A stretch of 64,000 nt of DNA from Aurelia coerulea (lineage: Eukaryota > Cnidaria > Scyphozoa > Semaeostomeae > Ulmaridae). The DNA is taken from positions 48,448,124 through 48,512,123 of the forward strand of contig CM076943.1 in NCBI GenBank assembly GCA_039566865.1, read 5' to 3'. Below are positions 1 through 10,996 of this stretch, one piece after another. The notes under the pieces were generated by a model. The model did no database searches and had not been told where the DNA came from. It saw only the letters and a list, made by a program, of their open reading frames with translations. Within the stretch, counting starts at the first letter, position 1. Every line of letters begins with the position of its first letter. Both the position numbers and the translations under genes were made by a program.

Positions 1-205
1 GAATACCATGAGAGTCAATGAAAACAATCGCCGCTTGCAATGCTACTGCTCCTTCGATAACAAGGCAATGATATTGGAAACATATTATTTGAAAGGGAAC
101 ATGTTTGAATATATTTTATGATTTACCTGACTGAAATCGGCCAAACTATCCTGAACTTATAAGGGTTTTCATGGAGAAAATACCTTAAGGAACCCTTAAA
201 AACAG

Positions 206-501
206 CATAAAACCGAGGGGCAAATCACTTCTCAAAATAGCGTACGTGATTTTTGTGATTTTAAAATCACACGATTTTTTTCTGTGATTTTTGTGCTTTT
301 TTGTGATTTTAGTGATTTTTTTGTGATTTTTTCTTGTGATTTTTCTATGATTTTGTGATTTTTGTATGGTGATTTTGTGATTTTTGTGTGGTGATTTTGT
401 GATTTTTGTATGGTGATTTTGTGATATTTTTTTGTGATTTTTTTTGTGATTTTAAGGAAGGTGTACGAAAAAAAATCAGTGATTTGCCCCTCGCATAAAA
501 C
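206..501. mobile_element. hAT-type MITE, CGAGGGG family, copy 1
   Basis: Terminal inverted repeat CGAGGGGCAAATCACT at 214 and its complement ending at 493. The exact 8-bp duplication CATAAAAC flanks it (206-213 and 494-501), the length typical of hAT transposition. The core is almost only a GTGATTTTT short tandem repeat, with GTACG motifs just inside both ends. No coding capacity. Confidence 0.92.
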
Positions 502-591
502 TATGATCAAACTGTCCTAATACCTCTGCCTTACAGCAAGGACCAAAGACCTGCACATGCTTTAGCACTTGTTATTCCTTTGGAATGATTA

Positions 592-844
592 GTGAAAGCC
601 GAGGGGCAAATCACTGATTTTTTTTCGTACACCTTCCTTAAAATCACAAAAAAAATCACAAACAAAAATCACAAAAATCACAAAAATCACAAAATCACAA
701 ACAAAAATCACAAAAATCACAAAATCACCATACAAAAATCACAAAATCATAGAAAAATCACAAGAAAAAATCACAAAAAATCACTAAAATCACAAAAAAA
801 TCACGTACGCTATTTTGAGAAGTGATTTGCCCCTCGGTGAAAGC
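592..844. mobile_element. hAT-type MITE, CGAGGGG family, copy 2 (inverted)
   Basis: Same terminal repeats and subterminal GTACG blocks as the element at 214-493, in opposite orientation. Flanked by the exact 8-bp duplication GTGAAAGC (592-599, 837-844). The core is an ATCACAAAAA short tandem repeat of different length from copy 1. Confidence 0.92.
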
Positions 845-975
845 AATCTCTTGCATAATAAATTTGATGTGGTGGCATCGTAACGCAGCAAACATTGTAA
901 ATGCTTTTTTGCAACACTCAGAAAAAAGGGCAGCTCGTTGCACGATACTTTAAAGCAGGGAGATTAAGTAACTGT

Positions 976-1136
976 GTTGTGGCGCAGTGGTATAAACCTC
1001 TGACTGTGCAGCCAGAACAGTCGGGCGGACGGGTTCGATCCCAAGGAGAGCCCTACCACTTGAGCGTCATGGCAAGGGATTGTGGACTCGATTAGATCTT
1101 CAGCGCTTGGGGCTAAAAACGCAACTTCACCTTCTC
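976..1136 (+). mobile_element. tRNA-derived SINE, family 1, copy 1
   Basis: Pol III A box TGGCGCAGTGG (980-990) and B box GGTTCGATCC (1032-1041), spaced as in a tRNA gene, then a unique body and a 3' tail rich in CTTCACCTTC. The same body recurs near 9590, 15393, 20917 and 49476. Confidence 0.85.
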
Positions 1137-2426
1137 CTCTTTTGATTTTAGCTCGGATTTTAGCAAATAATGGAGACAATGAAGTTGAAGGTCCTCCAGC
1201 GCAGCGGTAGCAGATACGCTTTTGTGACATTCGAGACAAACAGATAACACGCTGCAAGATGCTTTGAAGCAATGAAAGAATTCGATCTTTGAGTGACAGC
1301 ATCCCGCAGTTAGCCAATCAAATTAACGGAAATATCGCACGCGCCACAGTTTGAAACCAATAGGAATGCAGCTTTACGATGGGGTGACCCCTTGAGCCCC
1401 TGCCTCTACCCATAAAGCATGCGCCAATTAGGCTAGGAGCCCCAGGGTGCATCATTTTGAGTTCCATCTGTTGTCTGCCCTCTATTGTCCGCACGAGCCA
1501 CTAAAATAACAGCCCTAATTGAGTCAACAAACAAGACTACGCATTCCTTTGTTTCAAACAATGAGAACAATATACATGCATACATAAGCATAATTAATCC
1601 GGTATAAGAACAAATGGATTTGCAGATTTAAAGGGATTATTCGGCTAATATTGTTAAAAAGCAAGTGAGGGCGTGTTTTTTCATGTGGTTTGTTTATCGT
1701 AAACAAAAAGCAGGCCGTTGAGCTCCGTATTAATTCTTAAAACGATACAAATGAAAAATCGTTTACGTAATTAGACATAGAAATAGGCCATGCATTATTT
1801 ATAGTTGTTTGTTTTACAGAATTAACATGTCTTAAAGTACTTAGTGTGTGCTTGTCAAAATCCTCGTTCCAGGTGCTCTGTTGAGTTTAAACAATTGATT
1901 CGAAGGAGCCCTGTTGTTTATGGAGAATGGTCAATTATCATCTTTCTAAAGTGGGCATGGAAATTCTGACACAGGGGTCAGAGGTGACTTAAAATAACGC
2001 TCTTCTGGATAAGCTTGCAAAGGAAAAGGCACACTTATATTGAGTGAAGAGCGTACAGCTTTAATCATTCCTTCGTTTGAACTTTATACCGTAGCTTTGT
2101 GGACTAATGTAGAAGAATAAAGTTAGTTGACGGAGATAAATAGGTAACTCAAGAGCTGCATATGCATGTTTATAACTGGCTTATTGTATTTCATGATATC
2201 GACACGTGCCTACATATCTTTTCACTAATAAGGGAGCAATTACGTGCGTAGGAGTTTCTTTGTCCTATTTATAGATTGCCTCTACTTCCTGCCTCTAGCT
2301 CCGTCAACTAGCGTTAAACTCTACTCTTCCAAATACAGCCCGTTCAAACCCTTCTTTATTCTTATGAAAACGAACAAAAATGCACGAAAAAATATCTTTT
2401 GAGAAGGCATTCAAGTGTGCTCCAGC
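1137..2426. other. No gene recognised
   Basis: AT-rich unique-looking sequence with many stops in all frames. I see no gene, RNA or clear transposon ends. Confidence 0.5.
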
Positions 2427-2626
2427 TGAAAGGCACACTATCCCTTAGATGAATGAAAGAAATCGATAAAGATCTCTATTGAATATTCCACAAATTTACG
2501 CTAATTTCCTTTATTCAACGAGGGCAGGATCATTCATGCGTAATTTTCATGGCCATGAGAAGTATGCATGAATGACTTTGCTTTCTTTGGATGAAGGAAA
2601 TTATCGAGGGGACAGTGTGCCTTTAA
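2427..2626. mobile_element. TTAA-type MITE next to a second MITE
   Basis: Ends AGGCACACTATCCC and GGGGACAGTGTGCCT are imperfect inverted repeats, extended by similar ATGAATGAAAG and CTTTCTTTGGAT blocks. The right flank is TTAA; the left flank reads TGAA, probably a mutated TTAA. Confidence 0.6.
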
Positions 2627-2823
2627 AGAACATATGTCACATTAGCAATTGGTTAATACAACAAACAAGTTTTGAGTGGAATTCCATTGTTTCGAGACTT
2701 TTCATTTCTGTTTCATGAATTTTTATTGCAATGAAAATTCAGCCTCGATCCTGTGCTTTGTCATAAACAATAGAGAGAATTGTATTGCATGAACCAATCA
2801 GCTTCATGACATATGCCCTTTAA
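2623..2823. mobile_element. TTAA-type MITE
   Basis: TTAA at 2623-2626 and 2820-2823 flank ends AGAACATATGTCA and TGACATATGCCCT, with inner CAATTGGTT and AACCAATCA also paired. It shares its left TTAA with the preceding MITE, so one probably inserted into the other's target site. Confidence 0.65.
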
Positions 2824-2901
2824 GGCTTACGCGCCACGTTGCACGTTTACTAAGTTGGAAACGCAGAAAAGGGGCAATTGTCTTTCTTATTATGGCAGTC
2901 C

Positions 2902-3864
2902 CCCTGTAGCAGTGGTGTAGAGCTAGATTAATAACTAGGGGGGCTCAGGTATAGAGGGTGGTACCAGGAAATTTGTTGGAGCCACACCTTTTACTTTGGC
3001 GTAGAATGCATCTCCCAATATTATGCTTGCCATTAGCAACAAGAAAAGCTTGATAGTTATGTGACAACTGACAGTTATCCTACAAATCAGAGCGCGAAGA
3101 AAATTTCAGAAGAAACATACTTTACTTTGGCTTAGAATGCATCTCCCAATATCATGCTTGCCATTAGCAACAAGAAAACCTTGATAGTTTTGTGACAACT
3201 GACATTTATCCTACAAATCAGAGCACGAAGAAAACTTTTGAACAGACATCCTTTTCTTTGGCTCAGAAGGCATCCTCTGACTCCATATTTACCAGTGCTA
3301 TTGCCGAAACGTTGCTGAAGCTTTGACAACACAGTTCAATTATGTAATCCCCTTCTAGCATTTGGCATTTTAAGGAAAAATTCTCACCGAACCTATACCC
3401 AGCCATTTCTCTTCCGTGTTAAAGGAATATCGAGGACCATTTTTTGAACACATGGGGGGCACCCCATACCCCCATCGCCTTGCCACTTATGAAGTCTGTT
3501 TGCACTTCCTTGTTCTATTATCATTTGCACTTTCGTGTTTCTGAAGCCATTTTGATGTAACATTAGTGCCACGGCCCCCCATAGATGTACAGGAGGCCCA
3601 CTTATGCTTATAAACATCAAGGAAGATAAGAGCTTGACAGTCATTGAAGATCTCATCTTGGTGCAAACCAAAAACCAGGATGTCTTCTTTAAAAGAATAT
3701 AACATTACCTTGTTCTGTCATTTTTGTCACAATACACAAATTAAGAAAATCAACATTTCTTAAGTATAACTAGGGGGGCTAAAGCCCCCCCAAAATTACG
3801 GAAAAAATAACTAGGGGGGCTGAGCCCCCCTGAGCCCCCCCAGCTCTACACCACTGCCCTGTAG
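2902..3864. mobile_element. hAT element, CAGTGGTGTAGAGCT ends
   Basis: Perfect 15-bp inverted repeats at 2910-2924 and 3842-3856, flanked by the exact 8-bp duplication CCCTGTAG. The ends match the usual hAT CA(G)nGGTGTAG style. ACTAGGGGGGCT motifs lie just inside. The core holds about three imperfect direct copies of a ~128-bp unit starting near 2992, 3120 and 3250. No transposase seen. Confidence 0.9.
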
Positions 3865-4341
3865 TGTAGTTCTTCTTTCTCTTCAATACAGATTTATTGT
3901 TAATAGGTTGATTTTTGCTAGCTGAAAGGCTTTGCCCTGTGTAGATATTGACAAAATGAGCAGCCATGCTCGAGTAAAGATTCGTTTTTCCAAAAACACA
4001 CATGAAGAGGGAGTGGCCAATTTTTGGACAAACAAAACCTCATTCGAGTTCTTGTTTCAAGTTCATAGGGAGTTCTTGCTGTGCCCTTTCTATGCCATCC
4101 AGCTTCAATATGTTCCATTGCTCGACCAGTCTTGTCTTTTTGATGCGATACACAAACGATCCCACGTGCCCTGATTGCGCGCTCGTTGTCGTATTCAAAG
4201 TTGCAATCATGGCCGAAAATATGCTCACCATGGCCACGAAAAATTAGTCATGCATCTACAAAGAGAGTCTCTGTCTCTTTAAGAGAATAAACTATGTGTT
4301 GGCATGGGCTACGATTATCATCGATGACATTGGTGGGGTTG
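3865..4341. other. No gene supported
   Basis: Short overlapping open frames exist on both strands between 3918 and 4247, but none shows a domain, a start context or splice partners. Confidence 0.4.
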
Positions 4342-4663
4342 TTAAAGGGGCTCCGTCGTCAAAATGTAAACTAAACGATGATTTTTGCAGTTCTTTGAAA
4401 GGTGATATCACACAGGATTTTCATATTTTTTCAAAATGAAAGTTGCTGTTTGTGCATTAATTATTGTACTTCACTAAAGAACAAACCAAACATTCATATC
4501 TTCTACGATTGCTCGGATATAAGTGGATTTTTAACGGTCACTTGTTGGTGGCTTGGGTGAAGCCACCAAACAAACTGCAGAGAACAATAGATGAACAATG
4601 GATAATTGGCGACACGTGCGAGTTTACGGATTTGTTTACGGTTTTGCGACGGAGCCCCTTTAA
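4342..4663. mobile_element. TTAA-type MITE, AGGGGCTCCGTCG ends
   Basis: TTAA at both edges, then perfect 13-bp inverted ends AGGGGCTCCGTCG and CGACGGAGCCCCT. About 314 bp, no coding capacity. Confidence 0.75.
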
Positions 4664-4747
4664 AATTCTTGAATTTCCTCTGCGAGGTTTCTCATAGGTC
4701 GGAAAGAAGAAAAAGCATACTTTCGGGAAGCTACTTTGAGGATTTTA

Positions 4748-4835
4748 CCTTAATTAGTTATGTCTGTCAAAAGCCTTCATTTAGTCCACATTTGTGCTGG
4801 CATGCTTCCCAAAAAACCATCGATGGGGTGGTAGA
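4748..4835 (+). repeat. Direct repeat, left copy
   Basis: A block containing TTAGTTATGTCTGTCAAAAG and TGTGCTGGCATGCT recurs in the same orientation at 7783-7862, so the satellite complex between is bracketed by direct copies about 3 kb apart. Confidence 0.65.
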
Positions 4836-4914
4836 ATTCATTTCTTTCTTCTCTGGCGATAATTGCACATCTTAAAAAGAAAAAGCATTCGAAGAAGCAA
4901 TTTTGAAGATTCTG

Positions 4915-5100
4915 TTTCTCAAGCACAGCGAATAAATCGACAATACCCTTGATAAAATTTGAACAAAACTTAGCTCATATTATTTTCAGTTTGCTAGAAG
5001 TCACCAATTGTGTCTTTTTTCATTTTTCTTTAACTTTTGATCTTAGATCTCTATGTGTTTCGGGAATTCTCTTTGGCCAACAGGCCTCTGGTTTGGACTT
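4915..5100 (+). mobile_element. Internal part of mariner-like family E
   Basis: Matches, with substitutions, the region 63850-64000 inside the family E copy at the window end (CACAGCG, AAATTTGAACAA, AGAAGTCACC, GTGTTTCGGGAATT). Orientation fits one old element running from here to the terminal repeat near 7773. Confidence 0.55.
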
Positions 5101-5290
5101 GAAGACAAATTTGAACTTTCAAAATAAATATCTCAGCTCTTCCTCGCTTGTCTTTTTAACCCCCTTGACACAGGAACACAACCTGCACCAAAGCATGGAT
5201 TCAATGAAATTACAAAAGGAAAGGCATTTCTTGATATCATTGAAAATATTGTTACATTTCTCTCAAGATAGAACTAACTCTCGTACAGTA

Positions 5291-5592
5291 GATTACAATT
5301 AATCAATTTCTAAATCCCAGATCACCACAGAAAATTTTCTCTTTGTCCATTGATGTCGATTCTTTAGAAAACTTGATCGATAATTTTTGGTCGTTTTCAA
5401 TGTTTTCGAAAAAAACATTTTAAGACACTTCTAGCTTGAAAAACTGAAAACAAAAAATTCGCAAACAATCCTAGAATCTAATTCAGGCTTTCTACTAAAG
5501 ATTAATTCATAAATCTTCAAAATCGGCCCAGTGTGCGATTTATTGTGGCCTGCCAAACGTGCATAGTTTATTTTGGCGCACCCGTATACCCT
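5291..5592. mobile_element. Half copy of mariner-like MITE family C
   Basis: Nearly the same as the right half of the complete family C element at 38089-38698, ending CAAACGTGCATAGTTTATTT and GGCGCACCCGTATA. The left half is missing. Confidence 0.65.
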
Positions 5593-5599
5593 TTTCTAT

Positions 5600-6645
5600 A
5601 TCCAAATTAGCTATCGAGGAAAAAGCTAAATTCTCATCGCTGGACCTTACCAAATCTGTATACTTTTTTACTTTTATCTATATTCAAGTTAACTATCGAG
5701 GAACATTTTGAAAGTGATTAGCCATTGATCAAAGCTAAACTCACATCGCTGTACCTAACCAAATCTGTATACTTTTTTATCTATATTCAAGTTAACTATC
5801 GAGGAACATTTTGAGAGTGATTAGCCATTGATTAAAGCTAAATATTCATCGCTGTACCTAACCAAATCTGCATACTTTTTTATCTATATTCAAGGTAGCT
5901 ATCGAGGAACATTTTGAGAGTGATTAGCCATTGATTAAAGCTATATTCTCATCGCTGTACCCAACCAAATCTGTATACTTTTTTATCTATATTCAAGTTA
6001 ACTATCGAGGAACATTTTGAGAGTGATTAGCCATTGATCAAAGCTAAACTCACATCGCTGTACCTAACCAAATCTGTATACTTTTTTATCTATATTCAAG
6101 TTAACTATCGAGGAACATTTTGAGAGTAAGTAGGCATTGATCAAAGCTAAACTCGCATCGCTGTACCTAGCCAAATCCGTATACTTTTTATCTATATTCA
6201 AGGTAACTATCGAGGATTTTCAGAGTGATTAGCCATTGATTAAAGCTAAACTCACATCGCTGTACCTAGCCAAATCCGTATACTTTTTTATCTATATTCA
6301 AGGTAACTATCGGGGATTTTCAGAGTTATTAGCCATTGATTAAAGCTAAACTCACATCGCTGTACCTAGCCAAATCCGTATACTTTTTTATCTATATTCA
6401 AGGTAACTATCGAGGATTTTCAGAGTGATTAGCCATTGATTAAAGCTAAACTCACATTGCTGTACCCAACCAAATCTGTATACTTTTTTATCTATATTCA
6501 AGTTAACTATCGAGGAACATTTTGAGAGTGATTAGCCATTGATCAAAGCTAAACTCACATCACTGTACCTAACCAAATCTGTATACTTTTTTATCTATAT
6601 TCAAGGTAACTATCGAGGAATATTTTCAGACTGATTAGACATTGA
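5600..6645 (+). repeat. Satellite array, ~100-105-bp unit, about 11 copies
   Basis: Head-to-tail units each containing AACTATCGAGGAACATTTT, GATTAGCCATTGAT, CATCGCTGTACC and CCAAATCTGTATAC. Units differ by point changes and a few short deletions. Read on the minus strand, the unit is the terminal ~105 bp of mariner-like family E (compare 32310-32400 and 63640-63750), so the array arose from a transposon end. Confidence 0.88.
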
Positions 6646-7514
6646 TTAACCCTATTTTTACCGGGGGGGGGGCGTTTTTCGCCCCCCTATCGGATTTTTT
6701 TTAATAGCTCCCAAACGACGCTACTTACAATGCTGAAACTCCTTGAATTTTCCTAAAATTTAGTTGGCAATCAGAAAAAAGAAATTTCAATACCTATTGT
6801 TTGATCACGTGACCACCGCATGCCCATATTTGGAGAGTGGTCACAAAGAAATTCTTTAAAACGGTTCTAATTTCTTTCTTTGTAACTAAATCTCAACAAT
6901 ATATATACCATTCGATTCGTCTCAATGAGTACTTTCATTTGATATATAATTTATTCATATTTGCTGACATCAGCAGTTTATTATTTCTATGACGTCATCA
7001 ATCTTTATGGCGTCATATTCCTAATGAATGAGTATTTTTTCATGCAAAATTGATGTAATTACCTCAAATATTGATGAAGGTACTTGATTTCACCAATAAT
7101 ATGCGAAATTAATGGTTTTAAATCATATTTATTGAGCTAACAATTTTGCATTGAATCAAATTTTCATTATTTAATTAGTTAATTTATTAGAAACCACAAA
7201 TATCCGTATGAAACCATATAAAACTACAAATTAATTGTGTCAAGCAGGTATTTGGATGGTTTTTTGCCAATTTTATCAAGCCATTTGCTAATTATGGGCC
7301 CTTTTCTGCAAATAGCTCGATTTTCTCAAAAATTTGCATTGTTTTTGGTTGCCTAGCAACCAATCACGTGACTATTGATTGATTGATGCTATTTTTAGAT
7401 TCTCCTTTGTTCAATTATGACACAGTGCAAGTTTCATTGTCATAGCTGTTATACTTGTGGAGAAAAACAGGGGGGGCGACACTTTTTTTTACCCGGTTAA
7501 AAAAATAGGGTTAA
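6646..7514. mobile_element. piggyBac-type MITE inserted in the satellite
   Basis: TTAA at 6646-6649 and 7511-7514 flanks ends CCCTATTTTTACCGGG and CCCGGTTAAAAAAATAGGG, with G or C runs just inside. TTAA targets plus CCCT/AGGG ends are the hallmark of piggyBac. Length 861 bp. No transposase frame; non-autonomous. Confidence 0.85.
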
Positions 7515-7773
7515 AGCAAAATTCTTATCGCTGCACCTGACCAAATCTGCATACTCTTGAATCTATATACAGCTTAACTATCGACGAACATTTGAGAGTG
7601 ATTATCTATTGATTAAAGCTAAATTAGCATCGCTGGGCCCAACCAAATCTACATCCTTTTTATATATATTCAAGTTAACCAACGACGAACATTTTGAGAT
7701 TGATTATTCATTGAAAGCAAAATTCTCATCTCTGGACCCAACCAAATCTGTATACTTTTTCTGGACATCCGGT
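7515..7773 (+). repeat. Satellite continued, ending in the family E terminus
   Basis: Two to three more diverged satellite units resume right after the TTAA, showing the array was split by the insertion. The last unit runs into TGGACATCCGGTA, a mutated form of the GGGACACCCGGTA terminal repeat of family E. Confidence 0.75.
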
Positions 7774-7782
7774 AAGCTTCTG

Positions 7783-7862
7783 TCTTAATTAGTTATGTCT
7801 GTCAAAAGCCTTCATTCTGTCTTACATTTGTGCTGGCATGCTCCCAAAAAACCATCTGTGAG
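7783..7862 (+). repeat. Direct repeat, right copy
   Basis: Copy of the block at 4748-4835, with small changes. Confidence 0.65.
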
Positions 7863-8683
7863 GTAGAAGGATTCATTCCTACCCATTCCTGAATTTCCTT
7901 TACGTCTGTTGTCTGTAGCGATGATGGTGTTTTGGTATCATATCATCTATTTTGATTTAAATTAATTTGTTAACTTCAACATTTCATTGTAATTAGTAGG
8001 TCATGGTCAATTTTCTCTTGTTCAAATCTCCCTCCTACAAAAAGCGTTTCCTTATTATCATAATTGCTGATTAAAAATTCATGATATTTTAATTTGGTCA
8101 CGCGCCAGAACGTTCCTATCACTTTCAATTGTTTTCTTATCTTCTTTGCGAGCTAAATTCGAAGGCACTTCGAGAAAGTGACAGGTGAATTTTAGTGAAA
8201 ATCAGATTTGCATTTCGGAGTTCATTTGCTTTCGTCTTATCGCTGCATCGATTTGTTTGTCGAGTTGTTTTTGCGATAACATTGAGCGAATTATATTGTA
8301 TTATTTGATATAATCTCGCGAAATTCTTTATTGCGAAGATTCATCATGGAGCCTGAGACAGCAGGATCGATCCGAAGCTATAAAAATTCAAATTGAAAAG
8401 GATGAATTTGTAGTTTATTTCGAATGAAGAAGGCTCTATTAAATTCTAAAGTCTTTGTTGCCTAGCACACCCACTCACACCTCCCGTAGGAAAGTTCCGA
8501 CGCGTCAAGGCCAAAAAATTGCTGCGGTTTATCTCTGGATATAATAAACTGAGGATCTTCAAGGGGTTGAATACTCGTATGGCAGTTGTTAAAGGACCAT
8601 GATCCTTTGAGCGCCGAATGAAATGCAAAGAAAACAAATCCTAGGCCAAAACCTATTAAATCGATGTAAAATAAAGATACAAC
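7863..8683. other. No gene recognised
   Basis: AT-rich, no element ends or coding region that I can support. Confidence 0.4.
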
Positions 8684-8707
8684 AGCAACAACAACAACAA
8701 CAACAAC
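8684..8707 (+). repeat. (AAC)n microsatellite
   Basis: About seven CAA repeats just upstream of a LINE relic. A shorter run of the same kind is at 9416-9430. Confidence 0.8.
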
Positions 8708-8789
8708 CGACTTTATATCATGCGAAATTCGACTGTGAGGCCACAGACGATCATGGTGATATTTACTTATCTTAACGAAGGCATTTATC

Positions 8790-9290
8790 TTGTCCCAGTT
8801 CAACTACTGTCCTCTTGTTTGGATGTTCTGCGATAGAACACTGAACGATAAGGTTAGTCGTATTTACGAACGGGCATTATGAATAACCTAATGAGATCAG
8901 ATTTTGATACGATGCTACTCAGAGATAATAGCGGTCTCAATCCACTAAAGGAATTTACAGTTGCTGATGATTGAGATCTATAAAACAAAATGGGAGCTTA
9001 ATCCTGGCTTCATGAAGGAGATCTTTGTTGAAAAACACAGTCCTTATGGGTTAAGAAGCTGCCATAATCTATCTACTATTGGCACAAGCGAGCACTACAT
9101 GCAATGGCTTGAATACGATATCGTTTTGTGGGTGTAGATTGTGGCAGGCACTTCCCAATGATATAAAGCTAAGGAAACAATAGATGAGTAGGCATTTTCT
9201 TTAGCCTATCTATTTATTTCAGAGTCCATTTAGAGCTGCCAATTTCTGGAAATGGGACATTGTTCAGAATAACCTAGTTCGGAGACTTAA
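8790..9290 (+). pseudogene. Degenerate LINE reverse transcriptase C-terminal relic
   Basis: Around 8795 the frame reads FNYCPLVWMFCDRTLND, then a diverged IYERAL-type stretch. Later come KTKWELNPGFMKEIFVEK and YGLRSCHNLST. This is the region just after the reverse transcriptase core of jockey/CR1-group LINEs and is paralogous to the better kept copy at 20428-20908. Frameshifts and stops break it. Confidence 0.7.
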
Positions 9291-9432
9291 CCCGTATACC
9301 TAATTTAGCGAAAGGTATCGTCAACATATCCAAGATACAAGCAGTTGTCAAAGTATATCAAGTTGTTCTTCAAATATCGATGTTCCAAATATTAGTGTAC
9401 GGTGAAAGAAGAGGTACAACAACAACAACATG

Positions 9433-9881
9433 AGAGAGCAGGCATCAGATTGATCTTTCGTGCATTTTCTGTCTTTTCAGTATGTTCTGCTGACTAGCTT
9501 CGCCCACAAGGGCATCTTCAGAGCAACTGATTCATTCATTGTTATGAGCCTCTATTTATAAAGATTTATGTGCTCAATATATCTTCAAGGTGTTGTGGCG
9601 CAGTTGTGTAATCCTCTGACTTTGCAGCCAGAACAGTCAGCTGGACAGGGCTCGATACCCGGTAGGACCCCACCGCTTGAGCGTCATGACAAGGGATCGC
9701 GGACTCGATTAGGTTTGCTCTATTTCTGCGATCCCAGCGCTTGGCGCTGAAAAACGCAACTTCACCTTCACTTCACCTTCAGTTGCTCTGATGATGGCCA
9801 CATGGCCGAAGCTAGTTAGCAGATAAATGAAAAATAAGCGCTAAAGATCAACTCGATGCCTGCTCTCTTTAGATGTTGACC
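9433..9881. mobile_element. Foldback element with a SINE in its loop
   Basis: Left arm 9433-9545 (GAGCAGGCATCAGATTGATC, GCCCACAAGGGCATCTTCAG) is inverted at 9779-9881 (GATCAACTCGATGCCTGCTC). A related single arm occurs at 53190-53285. The SINE at 9589-9778 sits in the loop. Confidence 0.65.
9589..9778 (+). mobile_element. tRNA-derived SINE, family 1, copy 2
   Basis: Head GTTGTGGCGCAGTTG with a B box region GGGCTCGATACCC, conserved body (AGCGTCATGACAAGGGATC) and tail of ACTTCACCTTC repeats. The most complete plus-strand copy here. Confidence 0.85.
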
Positions 9882-10340
9882 CTCTTCTTCATCGTCCACT
9901 AAATGTCCAAAAATCTCATCTTCGCATTTTCAATGAAAGGTCCAAAGAGTAAACATATCAACAAATTCTGTCGCCAAGAACGTTCCAGACTCTAACAAAT
10001 ATGTGCCAACCGCCAATACTAAAATCAAATTATTTGGCAAACTTATTCCTTTGATGCGATTGATGTGATATGATGGCGCCATTAGGTGCCACAGCCCAAC
10101 CTACAGTTCCTGTCATCTTGACGATTGTCCTTGAATATGAATATCTGAATATTTGCCCAACAGTTCAAATCGTCGCTAGGTATACATTTTATCCGTGCTA
10201 CAGTTCTACTGTGAACTTTTATTGAAATACTATATAAAAACAAAACGAAAAATCGTTGTGACGTCAATAGTATTTTTTATATATTCAATTAAAACGCTAA
10301 CATAAAGAAGGTACCTAAGACATTACAAATGAGCAACTAT
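9882..10340. other. No gene recognised
   Basis: No supported coding region or element boundary. Confidence 0.4.
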
Positions 10341-10344
10341 ACAA

Positions 10345-10575
10345 CACTACGAGGACGATGCCATGGGGAGCAAAAGACAATGACTACTCCCTGGCCATTC
10401 CATAAAAAAACATTATGCAGCTAAATACTAAAAAATATACAATTACAAAGAGCTACATATAAACTATCAAATACGGATATATTCTAGGATCTGTTTCACA
10501 CTAGAGGTTAGGCTAGCACAGGCGATAATGCTGAACAGCAGGAACCCCGGCCGAGAGAACGTCGCCGAAAACAGC
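10345..10575 (+). repeat. Interspersed repeat R1, copy 1
   Basis: Shares ACTACGAGGAC, CCATGGGGAG, TTTCACA and GATAATGCTGAACAGCAGGA with 53068-53445 in the same orientation and order. Ends and class not determined. Confidence 0.55.
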
Positions 10576-10996
10576 TGCAGCCGCTACTGTTCCCCCTCCA
10601 TAGGGTCTCCACTAGACTCATGACGTAAGTCCCTCTAACTTTCGCTGTTGTTGTTGTTGATATCGCTTCAGTTGAGGCTGTTGAGTCTGTTGTAGCGACA
10701 AGTCTGCAGGGGGAGCGAAACAAGAGACTTTACTGGAATGAGTCTAGGTCTCCACTGCTCAAAAACATTGCGCCTGTGCTGTCGGTTCAATAGTCAATAG
10801 TATCTTGATGATACATTTGGATCCGGATCTTAGATCTTAGATTTGTTATATCTACGAGCTTGAAAGTGATCAGCTGATCAGGGAAACCTGATTTGTCAAG
10901 GAAATGTCTTCTTCGCTCTCATTTCACTGCCTAGCTTGATTACATGATCGTAGTTATCGCTATTGACAGACTCGTTGACGCTGAAACTACGACTCA

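Noticed and set aside
206..844. CRISPR array from regularly spaced ATCACAAAA words
   Set aside because: Spacing is irregular, there are no unique spacers, and the units are inside MITEs with target duplications in eukaryotic DNA.
973..1045. tRNA gene at the SINE heads
   Set aside because: Good A and B boxes, but no cloverleaf with paired acceptor arms, and the same body and tail recur in at least four places.
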